A DNA stretch of 64,000 bases, taken from Pseudomonas xantholysinigenes (GTDB lineage: Bacteria; Pseudomonadota; Gammaproteobacteria; Pseudomonadales; Pseudomonadaceae). The translations under genes and the position numbers were made by a program. Positions 27,198 through 38,448 of the stretch are shown here, piece after piece. The DNA lies in assembly GCF_014268885.2 (NCBI RefSeq), contig NZ_CP077095.1:4247001-4311000 (forward strand), read 5' to 3'. A model generated the notes under the pieces. The model was not told where the DNA came from. It saw nothing but the letters and a program-made list of their open reading frames with translations, and ran no database searches. How positions within the stretch are numbered: position 1 is the first letter of the stretch; each line of letters opens with the position of its first letter.

Positions 27198-29687
27198 ATG
27201 ACCCGTTCCCCCCTGCGCCGTCTCATCTTCGGCGCCCTGCGTCGCGTGCTGTACCTGTGGGTGCGCTCCGAGACCATCAACCAGTCCTCGCTCACCCTCA
27301 AGCTCGACCGCAGCCGCCCGGTGTTCTACGCCCTGCCCTCGCCGTCGCTCACCGACCTGGCCGTCATCGACCACGAATGCACCAAAGCGGGGCTGCCGCG
27401 CCCAGTGTTGCCGGTCAGCGTCGGCCCGTTGCAGGAGCCGGCCGCGTTCTTCTACCTGACCCCCGACCCCGACTGGCTCGGTCGTCACGACAAGCGCGGC
27501 GCGCCGCCCACGCTCGAGCGCCTGGTCGCGGCGATCAGCCAGCACGCCGAGGAAGACGCCCAGATCATCCCGGTCAGCGTGTTCTGGGGCCAGACCCCAG
27601 CCAGCGAATCGAGCCCATGGAAGCTACTGTTCGCCGACAGCTGGGCGGTCACCGGCCGCCTGCGGCGCCTGCTCAGCGTGCTGATCCTCGGACGCAAGAC
27701 CCGCGTGCAGTTTTCCGCCCCGATCCACCTGCGCGAACTGGTCGCCCACAACAAGGGCCATGAACGCACCGTGCGCATGGCCCAGCGGGTCATGCGCGTG
27801 CATTTCCGCAACCTCAAGACGGCGGTGATCGGCCCGGACATCTCGCACCGGCGCAACCTGGTCAAGGGCCTGGTGCACGACCCGCTGGTGCGCCAGGCGA
27901 TCAGCGACGAGGCCGACCGCGAGAAGATCCCCTACGCCAAGGCCGAGGCCAAGGCGCTGCACTATGGCAACGAGATCGCCTCGGACTACACCTACACCGC
28001 CATCCGCTTCCTCGAAGTGGTGCTCAGCTGGTTCTGGAACAAGATCTACGACGGCATCAAGGTCAACCATATCGAGCAGGTGCAAGGCATCGCCCCGGGC
28101 CACGAAGTGATCTATGTGCCCTGCCACCGCAGCCATATCGACTATCTGCTGCTGTCCTACCTGCTGTTCCGCAATGGCCTGACGCCGCCGCACATCGCCG
28201 CCGGCATCAACCTCAACATGCCGGTGATCGGAGGCCTGCTGCGCCGTGGCGGGGCGTTCTTCATGCGCCGCACGTTCAAGGGCAACCCGCTGTACACAGC
28301 AGTGTTCAACGAGTACCTGCACACCCTGTTCACCAAGGGTTTCCCGGTCGAGTACTTCGTCGAGGGCGGTCGCTCGCGCACCGGGCGCATGCTGCAACCA
28401 CGCACCGGCATGCTGGCGATCACCCTGCGCAGCTTCCTGCGCTCCTCGCGCACGCCGATCGTCTTCGTGCCGGTGTACATCGGCTACGAGCGGGTACTTG
28501 AAGGGCGCACCTACCTCGGCGAGCTGCGTGGTGCGAGCAAGAAGAAAGAATCGATCTTCGACATCTTCAAGGTCATCGGTGCGCTCAAGCAGCGCTTCGG
28601 CCAGGTCTACGTCAACTTCGGCGAACCGATCCGCCTCAACAACTTCCTCGACGAACAGCAACCCGGCTGGCGCGATCAGCCGCTCGGCCCGCAGTTCCGC
28701 CCGGCCTGGCTCAACGACACCACCACCCGCCTGGGCGAGACGGTTGCCCGTCACCTCAACGAGGCGGCGGCGATCAACCCGGTCAACCTGGTGGCCCTGG
28801 CGCTGCTCTCGACCACCCGCCTGGCCCTGGACGAACGCGCCCTGACCCGGGTGCTCGACCTGTACCTGGCCTTGCTGCGCCAGGTGCCCTACTCGCCGCA
28901 CACCACCCTGCCAGAAGGCGACGGCAAGGCGCTGATCGAGCATGTACTGGGCATGGACCTGCTGGCCGAGCAGAAGGACGCGCTGGGTCGCATCCTCTAC
29001 CTGGACGAAGCCAACGCGGTGCTGATGACCTACTACCGCAACAACGTGCTGCACATCTTCGCCCTGCCGGGGCTGCTGGCGAGCTTCTTCCTCAGCAGCT
29101 CGCGCATGAGCCGCGAGCTGCTGGGCCGGTATGTGCGGGCGTTGTATCCGTACCTGCAGGCCGAGCTGTTCCTGCGCTGGACGCCCGAGCAACTGAACGA
29201 GGTGATCGACCAGTGGCTGACGGCGCTGGTCGCGCAGGGCCTGCTGCGCCAGGAGGGCGAGCTGTACATGCGCCCGGCGCCAAGCTCGCGGCAATTCGTG
29301 CTACTGACCCTGCTGGCACGGACCATCACCCAGACCTTGCAGCGCTTCTACATGGCCACCTCGTTGCTGCTAAACAGCGGCCAGCACACGCTGAATGCCG
29401 AGGAGCTGGAAGAGTTGTGCGTGATGATGGCCCAGCGCCTGTCGATCCTGCACGGGCTCAACGCCCCGGAGTTCTTCGACAAGACCCTGTTCCGCCACTT
29501 CATCCAGACCCTGGTGCGCGAAGGCGTGCTGCAACCCGATGGCGACGGCAAGCTGGGCTACCACGACAAGCTCGCCGAGTTGGCCGAAGGCGTGGCCAAA
29601 CGCGTGCTGTCGGCCGAGCTGCGCCTGTCGATTCGCCAGGTGGCGCTGCATCGGGATGAAACGCCCGAGCCTGAGGCCGTTGAGTGA
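27198..29687 (+). CDS. plsB: Glycerol-3-phosphate 1-O-acyltransferase
   Basis: Inner-membrane enzyme that acylates the sn-1 position of glycerol 3-phosphate, first step of phospholipid synthesis. The catalytic H(X)4D motif is HRSHID with H310 and D315, followed by the [18 protein letters not shown] and [11 protein letters not shown] blocks. The 829-aa length is normal for PlsB. Single gene; its CDP-DAG partner cdsA is at the start of the window. Confidence 0.97.
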   Translation: MTRSPLRRLIFGALRRVLYLWVRSETINQSSLTLKLDRSRPVFYALPSPSLTDLAVIDHECTKAGLPRPVLPVSVGPLQEPAAFFYLTPDPDWLGRHDKRGAPPTLERLVAAISQHAEEDAQIIPVSVFWGQTPASESSPWKLLFADSWAVTGRLRRLLSVLILGRKTRVQFSAPIHLRELVAHNKGHERTVRMAQRVMRVHFRNLKTAVIGPDISHRRNLVKGLVHDPLVRQAISDEADREKIPYAKAEAKALHYGNEIASDYTYTAIRFLEVVLSWFWNKIYDGIKVNHIEQVQGIAPGHEVIYVPCHRSHIDYLLLSYLLFRNGLTPPHIAAGINLNMPVIGGLLRRGGAFFMRRTFKGNPLYTAVFNEYLHTLFTKGFPVEYFVEGGRSRTGRMLQPRTGMLAITLRSFLRSSRTPIVFVPVYIGYERVLEGRTYLGELRGASKKKESIFDIFKVIGALKQRFGQVYVNFGEPIRLNNFLDEQQPGWRDQPLGPQFRPAWLNDTTTRLGETVARHLNEAAAINPVNLVALALLSTTRLALDERALTRVLDLYLALLRQVPYSPHTTLPEGDGKALIEHVLGMDLLAEQKDALGRILYLDEANAVLMTYYRNNVLHIFALPGLLASFFLSSSRMSRELLGRYVRALYPYLQAELFLRWTPEQLNEVIDQWLTALVAQGLLRQEGELYMRPAPSSRQFVLLTLLARTITQTLQRFYMATSLLLNSGQHTLNAEELEELCVMMAQRLSILHGLNAPEFFDKTLFRHFIQTLVREGVLQPDGDGKLGYHDKLAELAEGVAKRVLSAELRLSIRQVALHRDETPEPEAVE

Positions 29688-29785
29688 CGGATTCGCTGTA
29701 GGCTCCAGCCTTGCTGACGATGCGCCTGCAGGGTCGATCACCTCCGACGCGGCCTCTGTGCTGTACGTCAAAATCCGCTAAAGTC

Positions 29786-29814
29786 CATGAGGTTGGTCAC
29801 AAGCCAGCCTCATG
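29786..29814 (+). promoter_or_regulatory. Palindrome immediately before the lipoprotein ribosome-binding site
   Basis: CATGAGGTTGG and CCAGCCTCATG pair over 11 bp (one wobble) with a 7-nt loop. A possible -10 (TAAAGT, 29779-29784) abuts it, so the palindrome would cover the transcription start like an operator; it could instead end plsB transcription. The rest of the gap from 29688 shows nothing recognisable. Confidence 0.4.
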
Positions 29815-29829
29815 TACACCGGAGACACC

Positions 29830-30228
29830 ATGAAAAAACTCTTGATGCTGTGTTGCGCCTCCCTGCTCGCAGCCTGCTCCAGCAACACTCCATCACCCCA
29901 GGCCAGCCTGGACGGCGAAGTCTTCTACTTGCAGCGCATGGCCCTGCCACCCACCGCCACCCTCAGCGTCGAGCTGCAGGACGTGTCGCTGATGGATGCT
30001 CCGGCCGTGACCCTGGCCCGGCAGGCCGGCCCGGTCAAAGGCAACGTGCCGCTGCCGTTCCACCTCGAATACGACCCGGCCCAGATCAAGCCCGGCCACC
30101 GCTATGCAGTGAGCGCGCGCATCGAGCTGGGCGGCAAGTTGCTGTTCATCAACACCGAGCACCACGGCGTCCAGCTCGACGGCAGCGATGCGCTGCCGCT
30201 GCGGGTCAAGGTCGACCCGGTCCGCTGA
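29830..30228 (+). CDS. YbaY/YscW-type small lipoprotein
   Basis: A 132-aa protein with a lipoprotein signal peptide, MKKLLMLCCASLLAACSS, lipobox LAAC. The mature part (DGEVFYLQRMALPPTATLSVELQDVSLMDA) has the immunoglobulin-like fold signature of the YbaY/YscW lipoprotein family, found in the outer membrane. CCGGAGACACC precedes the chosen ATG. Followed by a second envelope gene 35 nt downstream, probably one transcript. Confidence 0.85.
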   Translation: MKKLLMLCCASLLAACSSNTPSPQASLDGEVFYLQRMALPPTATLSVELQDVSLMDAPAVTLARQAGPVKGNVPLPFHLEYDPAQIKPGHRYAVSARIELGGKLLFINTEHHGVQLDGSDALPLRVKVDPVR

Positions 30229-30263
30229 ATCCGTTCGTTCCATTCTGCCCATAAGGAAATCCC

Positions 30264-30950
30264 ATGCTTCGCACCTCCCTGCGCTTCACCGGCCTGTGCG
30301 CCGGCCTGCTGCTGTCGGCCAGCGCCCTGGCCCTGTCCCTTGGCGACCTGTCGCAAAGCGACGCCTCCGGCGGCCTGAAAGACGCCCTCACCCAAGGCGC
30401 GCAGATCGCCGTCAAGCAACTGAGCACCCCTGGCGGCTTCAGCAACAACCCTGACGTGCGCATCGAACTGCCGGGCAACCTGGGCAAGGCGGCCAAGGCC
30501 ATGAAAATGTTCGGCAAGGGTGACCAGGTCGAAGCCCTGGAAACCAGCATGAACAAAGCCGCCGAGGCCGCTGTGCCACAGGCCCAGGCGATCCTGGTGG
30601 ACGCGGTGAAGAAGATGACCGTGACCGATGCCAAGGGCATCCTCAGCGGCGGCCAGGACTCGGCCACCCAGTATCTGAACAAGAGCAGCCGCGAGCAGAT
30701 CCGCGCCAAGTTCCTGCCGATCGTCAAGCAGGCCACCGACAAGGTTGGCCTGGCCCAGCAGTACAACAGCTTCGCCGGGCAGGCCAAGGGCCTGGGGCTG
30801 ATCAAGGATGACGCCAACATCGAGAACTACGTGACCGAGAAGGCGCTGGACGGTCTGTTCGAGATGATCGGCAAGCAGGAAGAAAGCATTCGCCAGAACC
30901 CGGCCGGTGCCGCCACCAGCCTGGCCAAGAAGGTGTTCGGCGCGCTCTGA
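30264..30950 (+). CDS. DUF4197 family exported protein
   Basis: A 228-aa protein with signal peptide MLRTSLRFTGLCAGLLLSAS and likely cleavage after ALA. The mature sequence is helical (LGDLSQSDASGGLKDAL, then YLNKSSREQIRAKFLPIV) and fits the DUF4197 family of unknown function. AAGGAAATCCC precedes the ATG. Follows the YbaY-like gene; convergent with the efflux operon through a palindromic repeat. Confidence 0.85.
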   Translation: MLRTSLRFTGLCAGLLLSASALALSLGDLSQSDASGGLKDALTQGAQIAVKQLSTPGGFSNNPDVRIELPGNLGKAAKAMKMFGKGDQVEALETSMNKAAEAAVPQAQAILVDAVKKMTVTDAKGILSGGQDSATQYLNKSSREQIRAKFLPIVKQATDKVGLAQQYNSFAGQAKGLGLIKDDANIENYVTEKALDGLFEMIGKQEESIRQNPAGAATSLAKKVFGAL

Positions 30951-30963
30951 AGCGCACAGCGGC

Positions 30964-31066
30964 AAGCTTTAAGCTGCAAGCTGCAAGCTGCAAGCTGCAA
31001 GCTGCAAGCTGCAAGCTGCAAGAAAAAGCGGGGCCAGCGTAGCCCCTCTCTTCTTGCGGCTTGTAG
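30964..31066. repeat. Heptamer tandem array within CTTGCAGCTTG-type repeat, copy 3
   Basis: Seven exact copies of AAGCTGC occupy 30971-31019, preceded by one degenerate copy. A GC hairpin (GGGGC...GCCCC, about 31030-31046) and an inverted arm TCTTGCGGCTTGTAGCT close the element. It lies between convergent genes. Copies 1 and 2 of the same family lack the expanded array. Confidence 0.85.
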
Positions 31067-34000
31067 CTAGTCGCTTTTCTTGACCCTGAACCACGCCGCA
31101 TACAACGCCGGCAGGAACAACAGGGTCAACACCGTGGCCACGATCAGCCCCCCCATGATCGCCACCGCCATCGGCCCGTAGAACACGCTCCTGGACAATG
31201 GAATCATCGCCAGCACCGCCGCCAGCGCGGTCAGCACGATCGGCCGGAAGCGTCGCACCGTGGCCTCGATGATCGCCTGCCAGCGATCCAGCCCCGCCGC
31301 GATATCCTGCTCGATCTGGTCCACCAGAATCACCGAGTTGCGCATGATCATCCCCGCCAGGGCGATGGTCCCGAGCATGGCGACGAAACCGAACGGCTGG
31401 CGGAACACCAGCAGGAACAGGGTCACGCCGATCAGCCCCAGGGGCGCGGTGAGGAACACCATGAACATCCGCGAGAAGCTGCGCAGCTGGATCATCAGCA
31501 GGCTCAGCACCACCACGATGAACAACGGCATGCCGGCATTGACCGAGCGCTGGCCGCGCTCGGAGTCCTCGACCGTGCCGCCAACCTCCAGCAAGTAGCC
31601 ATCCGGCAGCTTGTCCTTGACCTGTTGCAGGGTCGGCAAGATCTGCTTGACCAAGGTCACCGGCTGTTCCTTGTCGTAGATATCGGCCCGCACGGTGACA
31701 GTCGGCAAGCGGTTGCGATGCCAGATGATGCCCTCCTCGAAGCCGTACTCCAGGGTGGCCACCTGCGACAACGCCACGCTCTGGCCGTTGTCGGTGGGCA
31801 GCGCCAGGCTGCCCAGGTTGCCCAGCTCACGGCGCTCTTCAGGCGTGCCACGCAACAGGATCTCGATCAGCTCGTTGTCCTCGCGGTACTGGCTGACGCT
31901 GCTGCCGGTCAGCGAACTCTGCAGGAAACTGGACAGGTGCGCGGTGCTCACCCCCAGGGCACGGGCGCGATCCTGGTCGATGTCGAGGTACACCGCTTTA
32001 CTCGGCTCCTCCCAATCCAGGTGCACATTGACCACGTGCGGGTTCTCGCGCACCTTGGCCGCCACTTCCCGGGCCAGGGCGCGGACCTTCTCGATGTGCT
32101 CACCGGTGACACGGAACTGCACCGGGTAGCCCACGGGCGGGCCGTTCTCCAGGCGCGTGACCCGCGAGCGCAGGTCGGGGAATTGCTCGTCCAACGTGGC
32201 GATCAACCAGTTGCGCAGGCGCTCGCGGTCTTCCAGCGACTTGGCCAGCACCACGAACTGGGCGAAGCTCGCCGCCGGCAGTTGCTGGTCCAACGGCAGG
32301 TAGAAGCGCGGCGAGCCGGTGCCGACATAAGCAACGTAGTTGTCGATGCCGTCCTGCTGCTTGAGCATCGCCTCCAGTTGCTTGACCCGCTCGGCCGTGT
32401 TGTTCAGCGAGGCGCCTTCGGCCAGCTTGAGATCGACCATCAGCTCGGGCCGCCCGGAGGCCGGGAAGAACTGCTGTGGCACGAAGCGGAACAACAGGAT
32501 GCTGCCGACGAAGGCGGCAATGGTCAGCACGATCACCGTCTTGCGTCGGCGCACGCACCACTCCACCACCCGCCGTACCCGCTGGTAGAACGGTGTGCCG
32601 TAGGGGTCGGGGGCATGTCCACGGGCGGCGTGCAGTTTGGCCAGGTCCGGCAGCAGGCGCTCGCCGAGATACGGCACGAACACCACCGCCGCGACCCACG
32701 ACGTCAGCAGCGCAATGGTCACCACCTGGAAGATCGAGCGGGTGTATTCACCGGTGCTCGAGGCCGCCGTGGCGATCGGCAGGAAGCCGGCTGCGGTGAT
32801 CAGGGTGCCGGTGAGCATCGGGAAGGCGGTGCTGGTCCAGGCGTAGCTGGCCGCCTTGAGGCGGTCGTAGCCCTGCTCCATCTTGATCGCCATCATCTCC
32901 ACCGCGATGATCGCGTCGTCCACCAGCAACCCTAGCGCCAGCACCAGCGCGCCCAGGGAAATCTTGTGCAGGCCGATGCCAAAGTAGTGCATCGCGGCGA
33001 AGGTCATGGCCAGCACCAGCGGAATCGCCAGCGCCACCACCAGGCCCGTGCGCAGCCCCAGGGAGAAGAAGCTCACCAACAGGACAATGACCAGCGCCTC
33101 GATCAGCACCTGGACGAACTCGCCAACCCCGGCCTTCACCGCCGCCGGCTGGTCGGATACCTTGCGCAGCTCCATGCCCGCCGGCAAGCTCTGGGCCAGG
33201 CGGGCGAACTCGCCTTCCAGGGCCTTGCCCAGCACCAGGATGTCGCCGCCGTCCTTCATCGACACGGCCAGGCCGATGGCATCCTCGCCCATGAAGCGCA
33301 TGCGTGGCGCGGGCGGGTCGTTGAAACCGCGCTGCACCTCGGCAACATCGCCGATGCGGAAGGTGCGATCACCAATGCGAATGGGGAACTGGCGAATCTG
33401 CTCGACACTGTCGAAACGCCCGCTCACCCGTAGTTGCAGGCGCTCGCTGGGGGTCTCGAAGAAGCCCGCGGTGCTTACCGCGTTCTGCTCGCGCAACGCC
33501 TGCTGCACCGCCGTCAACGGCACGCCGAGGGTGGCCAGTTTGACGTTGGACAGCTCGATCCAGACCTTCTCGTCCTGCAAGCCGACCAGCTCGACCTTGC
33601 CCACGTCCTTGACCCGCTGCAACTGGATCTGGATACGGTCGGCGTAATCCTTGAGCACCGCATAGTCGAAGCCGGCGCCGGTCAAGGCGTAGATATTGCC
33701 GAAGGTGGTGCCGAACTCGTCGTTGAAGAACGGCCCCTGAACCTCCGGCGGCAAGGTATGTTTGATATCCGCGACCTTCTTGCGGATCTGGTACCACAAT
33801 TCGGGAATGTCCTTGGAATGCAGCGAATCGCGGGCCATGAAGGTCACTTGCGACTCGCCGGGCCGCGAGAACGAGACAATCTTCTCGTACTCGCCGGTTT
33901 CCATGAGTTTCTTCTCGATGCGCTCGGTGACCTGGCGCGACACCTCTTCGGCAGTCGCCCCGGGCCACAGGGTGCGGATGACCATGGCCTTGAAGGTGAA

Positions 34001-34123
34001 CGGCGGGTCCTCGCTCTGGCCGAGCTTGGTGTAGGACATGGCGCCGATCGCCGCCAGCAGGATCATCAGGAACAACACGATCTGGCGATTGCGCAGCGCC
34101 CAGGCGGAAAGGTTGAAACCCAT
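31067..34123 (-). CDS. RND efflux transporter, inner-membrane permease (HAE1 family)
   Basis: A 1018-aa proton-driven multidrug pump subunit. Twelve transmembrane helices are arranged as 1 + 5 + 1 + 5, and the proton-relay Asp pair lies in LALGLLVDDAIIAVEMM. Two large periplasmic loops follow helices 1 and 7. It lies 6 nt after its adaptor gene, so they form an operon. No outer-membrane channel gene is present, so it probably borrows a TolC/OprM homologue. The substrate cannot be predicted. Confidence 0.92.
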   Translation of the reverse strand: MGFNLSAWALRNRQIVLFLMILLAAIGAMSYTKLGQSEDPPFTFKAMVIRTLWPGATAEEVSRQVTERIEKKLMETGEYEKIVSFSRPGESQVTFMARDSLHSKDIPELWYQIRKKVADIKHTLPPEVQGPFFNDEFGTTFGNIYALTGAGFDYAVLKDYADRIQIQLQRVKDVGKVELVGLQDEKVWIELSNVKLATLGVPLTAVQQALREQNAVSTAGFFETPSERLQLRVSGRFDSVEQIRQFPIRIGDRTFRIGDVAEVQRGFNDPPAPRMRFMGEDAIGLAVSMKDGGDILVLGKALEGEFARLAQSLPAGMELRKVSDQPAAVKAGVGEFVQVLIEALVIVLLVSFFSLGLRTGLVVALAIPLVLAMTFAAMHYFGIGLHKISLGALVLALGLLVDDAIIAVEMMAIKMEQGYDRLKAASYAWTSTAFPMLTGTLITAAGFLPIATAASSTGEYTRSIFQVVTIALLTSWVAAVVFVPYLGERLLPDLAKLHAARGHAPDPYGTPFYQRVRRVVEWCVRRRKTVIVLTIAAFVGSILLFRFVPQQFFPASGRPELMVDLKLAEGASLNNTAERVKQLEAMLKQQDGIDNYVAYVGTGSPRFYLPLDQQLPAASFAQFVVLAKSLEDRERLRNWLIATLDEQFPDLRSRVTRLENGPPVGYPVQFRVTGEHIEKVRALAREVAAKVRENPHVVNVHLDWEEPSKAVYLDIDQDRARALGVSTAHLSSFLQSSLTGSSVSQYREDNELIEILLRGTPEERRELGNLGSLALPTDNGQSVALSQVATLEYGFEEGIIWHRNRLPTVTVRADIYDKEQPVTLVKQILPTLQQVKDKLPDGYLLEVGGTVEDSERGQRSVNAGMPLFIVVVLSLLMIQLRSFSRMFMVFLTAPLGLIGVTLFLLVFRQPFGFVAMLGTIALAGMIMRNSVILVDQIEQDIAAGLDRWQAIIEATVRRFRPIVLTALAAVLAMIPLSRSVFYGPMAVAIMGGLIVATVLTLLFLPALYAAWFRVKKSD

Positions 34124-34129
34124 CGGGAC

Positions 34130-35227
34130 TTACTCCTTGGCCGTCAGGTTCACTTCACGGTTGCTGCGGTCCACCGGGCGGACCTGCTGCCCTTCGCGCA
34201 GCACATGGCCACCAGCGGCCACCACCCAGTCGCTGGCCTGCAGGCCTTCGAGCACCGGCACGCTGTCGGCGCCGTATGCGCCAAGGCGTACCGGGGCACG
34301 CTCCAGGCGATTGTCCTTGCCAACTCGCCAGACATAGGCCTGGCCCGCCTCGGCGGTCACCGCCGACAACGGCACCGCCAGCGGCGCGCGCTCGCTGTGG
34401 GCGATGAACACGCGCGCGCTCTGGCCCAGTTCGGCCGGGGCGCTGCTGGAAGCGAAGGCGATACGGGCGGCGAAGGTGCGCGAGCGCGGATCAGCCGCCG
34501 GGGACAGTTCACGGATACGCCCCTCGAAGCGTTGGTCCGGGTGCGACCACAGCTCGACACTGACCGTCTGGCCGACGGCGAAACGGGCGAATTGCTGTTC
34601 GGGCAAGCCAATGGCCACTTCACGCTCGCCATCGGCGGCCAGGGTGAATACGGTCTGCCCGGCCGCGACCACCTGGCCGACTTCGACCTGGCGCTTGGCG
34701 ATCACCCCCGCCTGCGGCGCGCGCAGCACCGCGTATTCGGCCTGGTTGCCCGCCACTTCGAACTCCGCCTTGGCCTGCTTCAAGCGCGCCTGGCCGGCAC
34801 GGTAGAGGTTCTCGGCGTTGTCGAACTGGGAATGGCTGACCATCTGCCGTTCGAGCAGTTTCTGGTAGCGGTCGCGCTCGGCGCGCACCAGGGCCAGGTT
34901 GGCCTCGGCGGCGGCCAACTGAGCGCGATTGGCCTCCAGTTGCAGGCGTACATCCTGGGGGTCGAGTTCGGCCAGGGGCTGATCGGCCTTGACCCGCTGA
35001 CCTTCCTCCACCAGGCGCTTGCTGACTTTGCCGCCAATACGGAAGGCCAGTTCCGGCTCGAAGCGCGCGCGCACCTCGCCCGGGTAACTGTCGGCGGAAG
35101 CCCCGGCAGGCTGGGGCTGGATCACCAGCGCCGGGCGCGGTACAGCGGGGGCCGCGGCCTCCTGGCCGCAGGCGGTGAGCAGCACGAGGGCAGCGGGCAG
35201 AGCAAGGGACAACGCACGACGCAACAT
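34130..35227 (-). CDS. RND efflux periplasmic adaptor lipoprotein
   Basis: A 365-aa membrane fusion protein with lipobox LLTAC near residue 19. Biotinyl-lipoyl half motifs (FRIGGKVSKRLVEEGQRV and LRAPQAGVIAKRQVEVGQVV) flank an alpha-hairpin coiled coil, followed by beta-barrel and membrane-proximal domains. It bridges the permease encoded immediately downstream with an outer-membrane channel. Confidence 0.92.
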   Translation of the reverse strand: MLRRALSLALPAALVLLTACGQEAAAPAVPRPALVIQPQPAGASADSYPGEVRARFEPELAFRIGGKVSKRLVEEGQRVKADQPLAELDPQDVRLQLEANRAQLAAAEANLALVRAERDRYQKLLERQMVSHSQFDNAENLYRAGQARLKQAKAEFEVAGNQAEYAVLRAPQAGVIAKRQVEVGQVVAAGQTVFTLAADGEREVAIGLPEQQFARFAVGQTVSVELWSHPDQRFEGRIRELSPAADPRSRTFAARIAFASSSAPAELGQSARVFIAHSERAPLAVPLSAVTAEAGQAYVWRVGKDNRLERAPVRLGAYGADSVPVLEGLQASDWVVAAGGHVLREGQQVRPVDRSNREVNLTAKE

Positions 35228-35263
35228 GAGGAAGGACCTTAGGCAGAGGACGCATCGAATATT

Positions 35264-35279
35264 TATACTGGCCGGTATA
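35264..35279. promoter_or_regulatory. TetR-type operator between efflux operon and regulator
   Basis: TATACTGG and CCGGTATA make a 16-bp palindrome with a single mismatch in the divergent promoter region. On the minus strand TATAAA overlaps its edge as a possible -10 for the efflux operon, so binding would block it. Confidence 0.65.
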
Positions 35280-35409
35280 TTAAGTCAGCGAAACGGGGTG
35301 GGGAAGCGGGTAACGGCAGAAAGCACGTATCATCCTTGCGACGTACGCTGCAGCCGGACAGCCCACGACCCGGTAAGATGCTCACCTTTCCCAGCAGATA
35401 CGGTTCCCA

Positions 35410-36039
35410 ATGTCCAACGACGCACCCATCGGCCCAGGCCGGCCCAAGGACCTGGCCAAGCGCGAGGCCATCCTCGAAGCCGCCAAGTCGCTGTTCCTCA
35501 GCCTTGGCTATGCCAACACCAGCATGGATGCGGTCGCTGCGGCGGCAGGTGTTTCAAAACTCACGGTCTACAGCCACTTCACCGACAAGCAGACGCTGTT
35601 CGGCATGGCGGTCATGGCCACCTGCCAGAACCAGTTACCCGACCTGATGTTCGAGTATCCCGAAGGAGTGGCGGTGGAAGAGGTGCTGCTGAACATCGCC
35701 CGTGGTTTCCAGGCGCTGATCAGCAGCGACGAGGCGGTCAAGCTGAGTCGCTTGATCATCGCCCTGGGCAGTCAGGACCCGGGCTTCGGCCAGTACTTCT
35801 ACGAGGCCGGCCCAAAGCGGGTGCTGGCGGGCATGGAAGGCTTGCTGCGCGACGTCGACCAGCGGGGGTTGTTGCACATCGACCAGCCGTTGCAGGCGGC
35901 AGAGCACTTTTTCTGCCTGGTCAAGGGCGCGCCGGACTACCGGCTGCTGATCGGTTGTGCGCCGCCTTTGCAGGGCGACGCGGCCGAGGCGCATGTGCGT
36001 GAGGCGGTTGCAGTGTTTGTCAGGGCTTACCGGCGGTAG
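35410..36039 (+). CDS. TetR-family regulator of the adjacent RND pump
   Basis: A 209-aa protein with an N-terminal TetR helix-turn-helix (ILEAAKSLFLSLGYANTSMD, then AAAAGVSKLTVYSHFTDKQ) and a variable ligand domain. Divergent from the efflux operon with the TATACTGGCCGGTATA palindrome between, so local repression is inferred. Start MSNDAPIGPGRPKDLAKRE. The ligand is unknown. Confidence 0.9.
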   Translation: MSNDAPIGPGRPKDLAKREAILEAAKSLFLSLGYANTSMDAVAAAAGVSKLTVYSHFTDKQTLFGMAVMATCQNQLPDLMFEYPEGVAVEEVLLNIARGFQALISSDEAVKLSRLIIALGSQDPGFGQYFYEAGPKRVLAGMEGLLRDVDQRGLLHIDQPLQAAEHFFCLVKGAPDYRLLIGCAPPLQGDAAEAHVREAVAVFVRAYRR

Positions 36040-36051
36040 CCGATGAAGGGC

Positions 36052-37550
<1,499 letters not shown>

Positions 37551-37595
37551 GTTCAGCGCCAGGCCTGCCAGCCTTCACCCAACCCGATAAAGGAC

Positions 37596-38426
37596 TCAGC
37601 GGCGAAACAGGTCATTGAGTTGGGCGAAAGGTAGCGCCTGCTCGCCATAAGCGAACGTGCCCTGCTCGCGGATCTCCACCGCCGCCCGCTGCAAGGCCGC
37701 CAGTGCCGCGCGGGCCAGCGATGAGCCGACACTGATGCGCTTGACGCCCAGGTCCTGCAACTGATTGACGCTCAGCGGCACACCAGCCATGCCCATCAAT
37801 ACGTTGACCGGCTTCGGCGCCACGGCCTGCACCACTGCACGGATTTCATCGACGCTGCGCAGCCCCGGCGCGTAGAGCACATCGGCCCCAGCCTCGGCGT
37901 AGGCCTGGAGGCGTTTGATGGTGTCGTCCAGGTCCTGGCGCCCATGCAGCAGGTTTTCCGCGCGGGCGCACAGGGTGAAGGGAAATGGCAGACCACGGGC
38001 AGCCTGTACCGCGGCACGCACCCGCGCCACTGCCAGCTCGAAGTCATAGATCGGCGCCTCGCCAAGGCCACTGGCATCCTCGATGGAGCCCCCCACCAGA
38101 CCGGCCTCGGCCGCCCGCTGGATGGCCTGCGCACAGTGCTGCGGCAAGTCGCCGAAGCCGTTCTCCAGGTCCGCCGCCACTGGCAGGGGCGTGGCATCGA
38201 CAATCGCCCGAGCGTTGCCCAAGGTCTCCTCAAGGGTCAACGCGCCCTCGGCATCCGGCCGCCCCAGGCTGAAAGCCAGGCCCGCGCTGGTGGTCGCCAG
38301 CGCCTCGAAACCGAGGCTGGCGAGCAATCTGGCGGAACCTGCATCCCACGGGTTGGGGATGACGAACGCGCCGTCACGCTCGTGCAGCGCCTTGAAGGCT
38401 TCGGCGCGCAGGGTTTGCACATCCAT
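37596..38426 (-). CDS. Isocitrate lyase/PEP mutase superfamily enzyme
   Basis: A 276-aa TIM-barrel protein. NPWDAGSARLLASLGFEALAT, LENGFGD and GGSIEDASG are typical of the superfamily branch related to PEP mutase, methylisocitrate lyase and oxaloacetate hydrolase-like proteins. The lyase K-K/R-C-G-H loop is absent, so it is unlikely to be prpB or aceA. The true reaction is unknown. It shares its strand with the DUF72 gene. Confidence 0.82.
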   Translation of the reverse strand: MDVQTLRAEAFKALHERDGAFVIPNPWDAGSARLLASLGFEALATTSAGLAFSLGRPDAEGALTLEETLGNARAIVDATPLPVAADLENGFGDLPQHCAQAIQRAAEAGLVGGSIEDASGLGEAPIYDFELAVARVRAAVQAARGLPFPFTLCARAENLLHGRQDLDDTIKRLQAYAEAGADVLYAPGLRSVDEIRAVVQAVAPKPVNVLMGMAGVPLSVNQLQDLGVKRISVGSSLARAALAALQRAAVEIREQGTFAYGEQALPFAQLNDLFRR

Positions 38427-38448
38427 GGATCAACCTCCCGCTCTATGC

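Noticed and set aside
37596..38426. Annotating this enzyme as prpB (methylisocitrate lyase)
   Set aside because: The K-K/R-C-G-H active loop is missing and no other prp genes are nearby.
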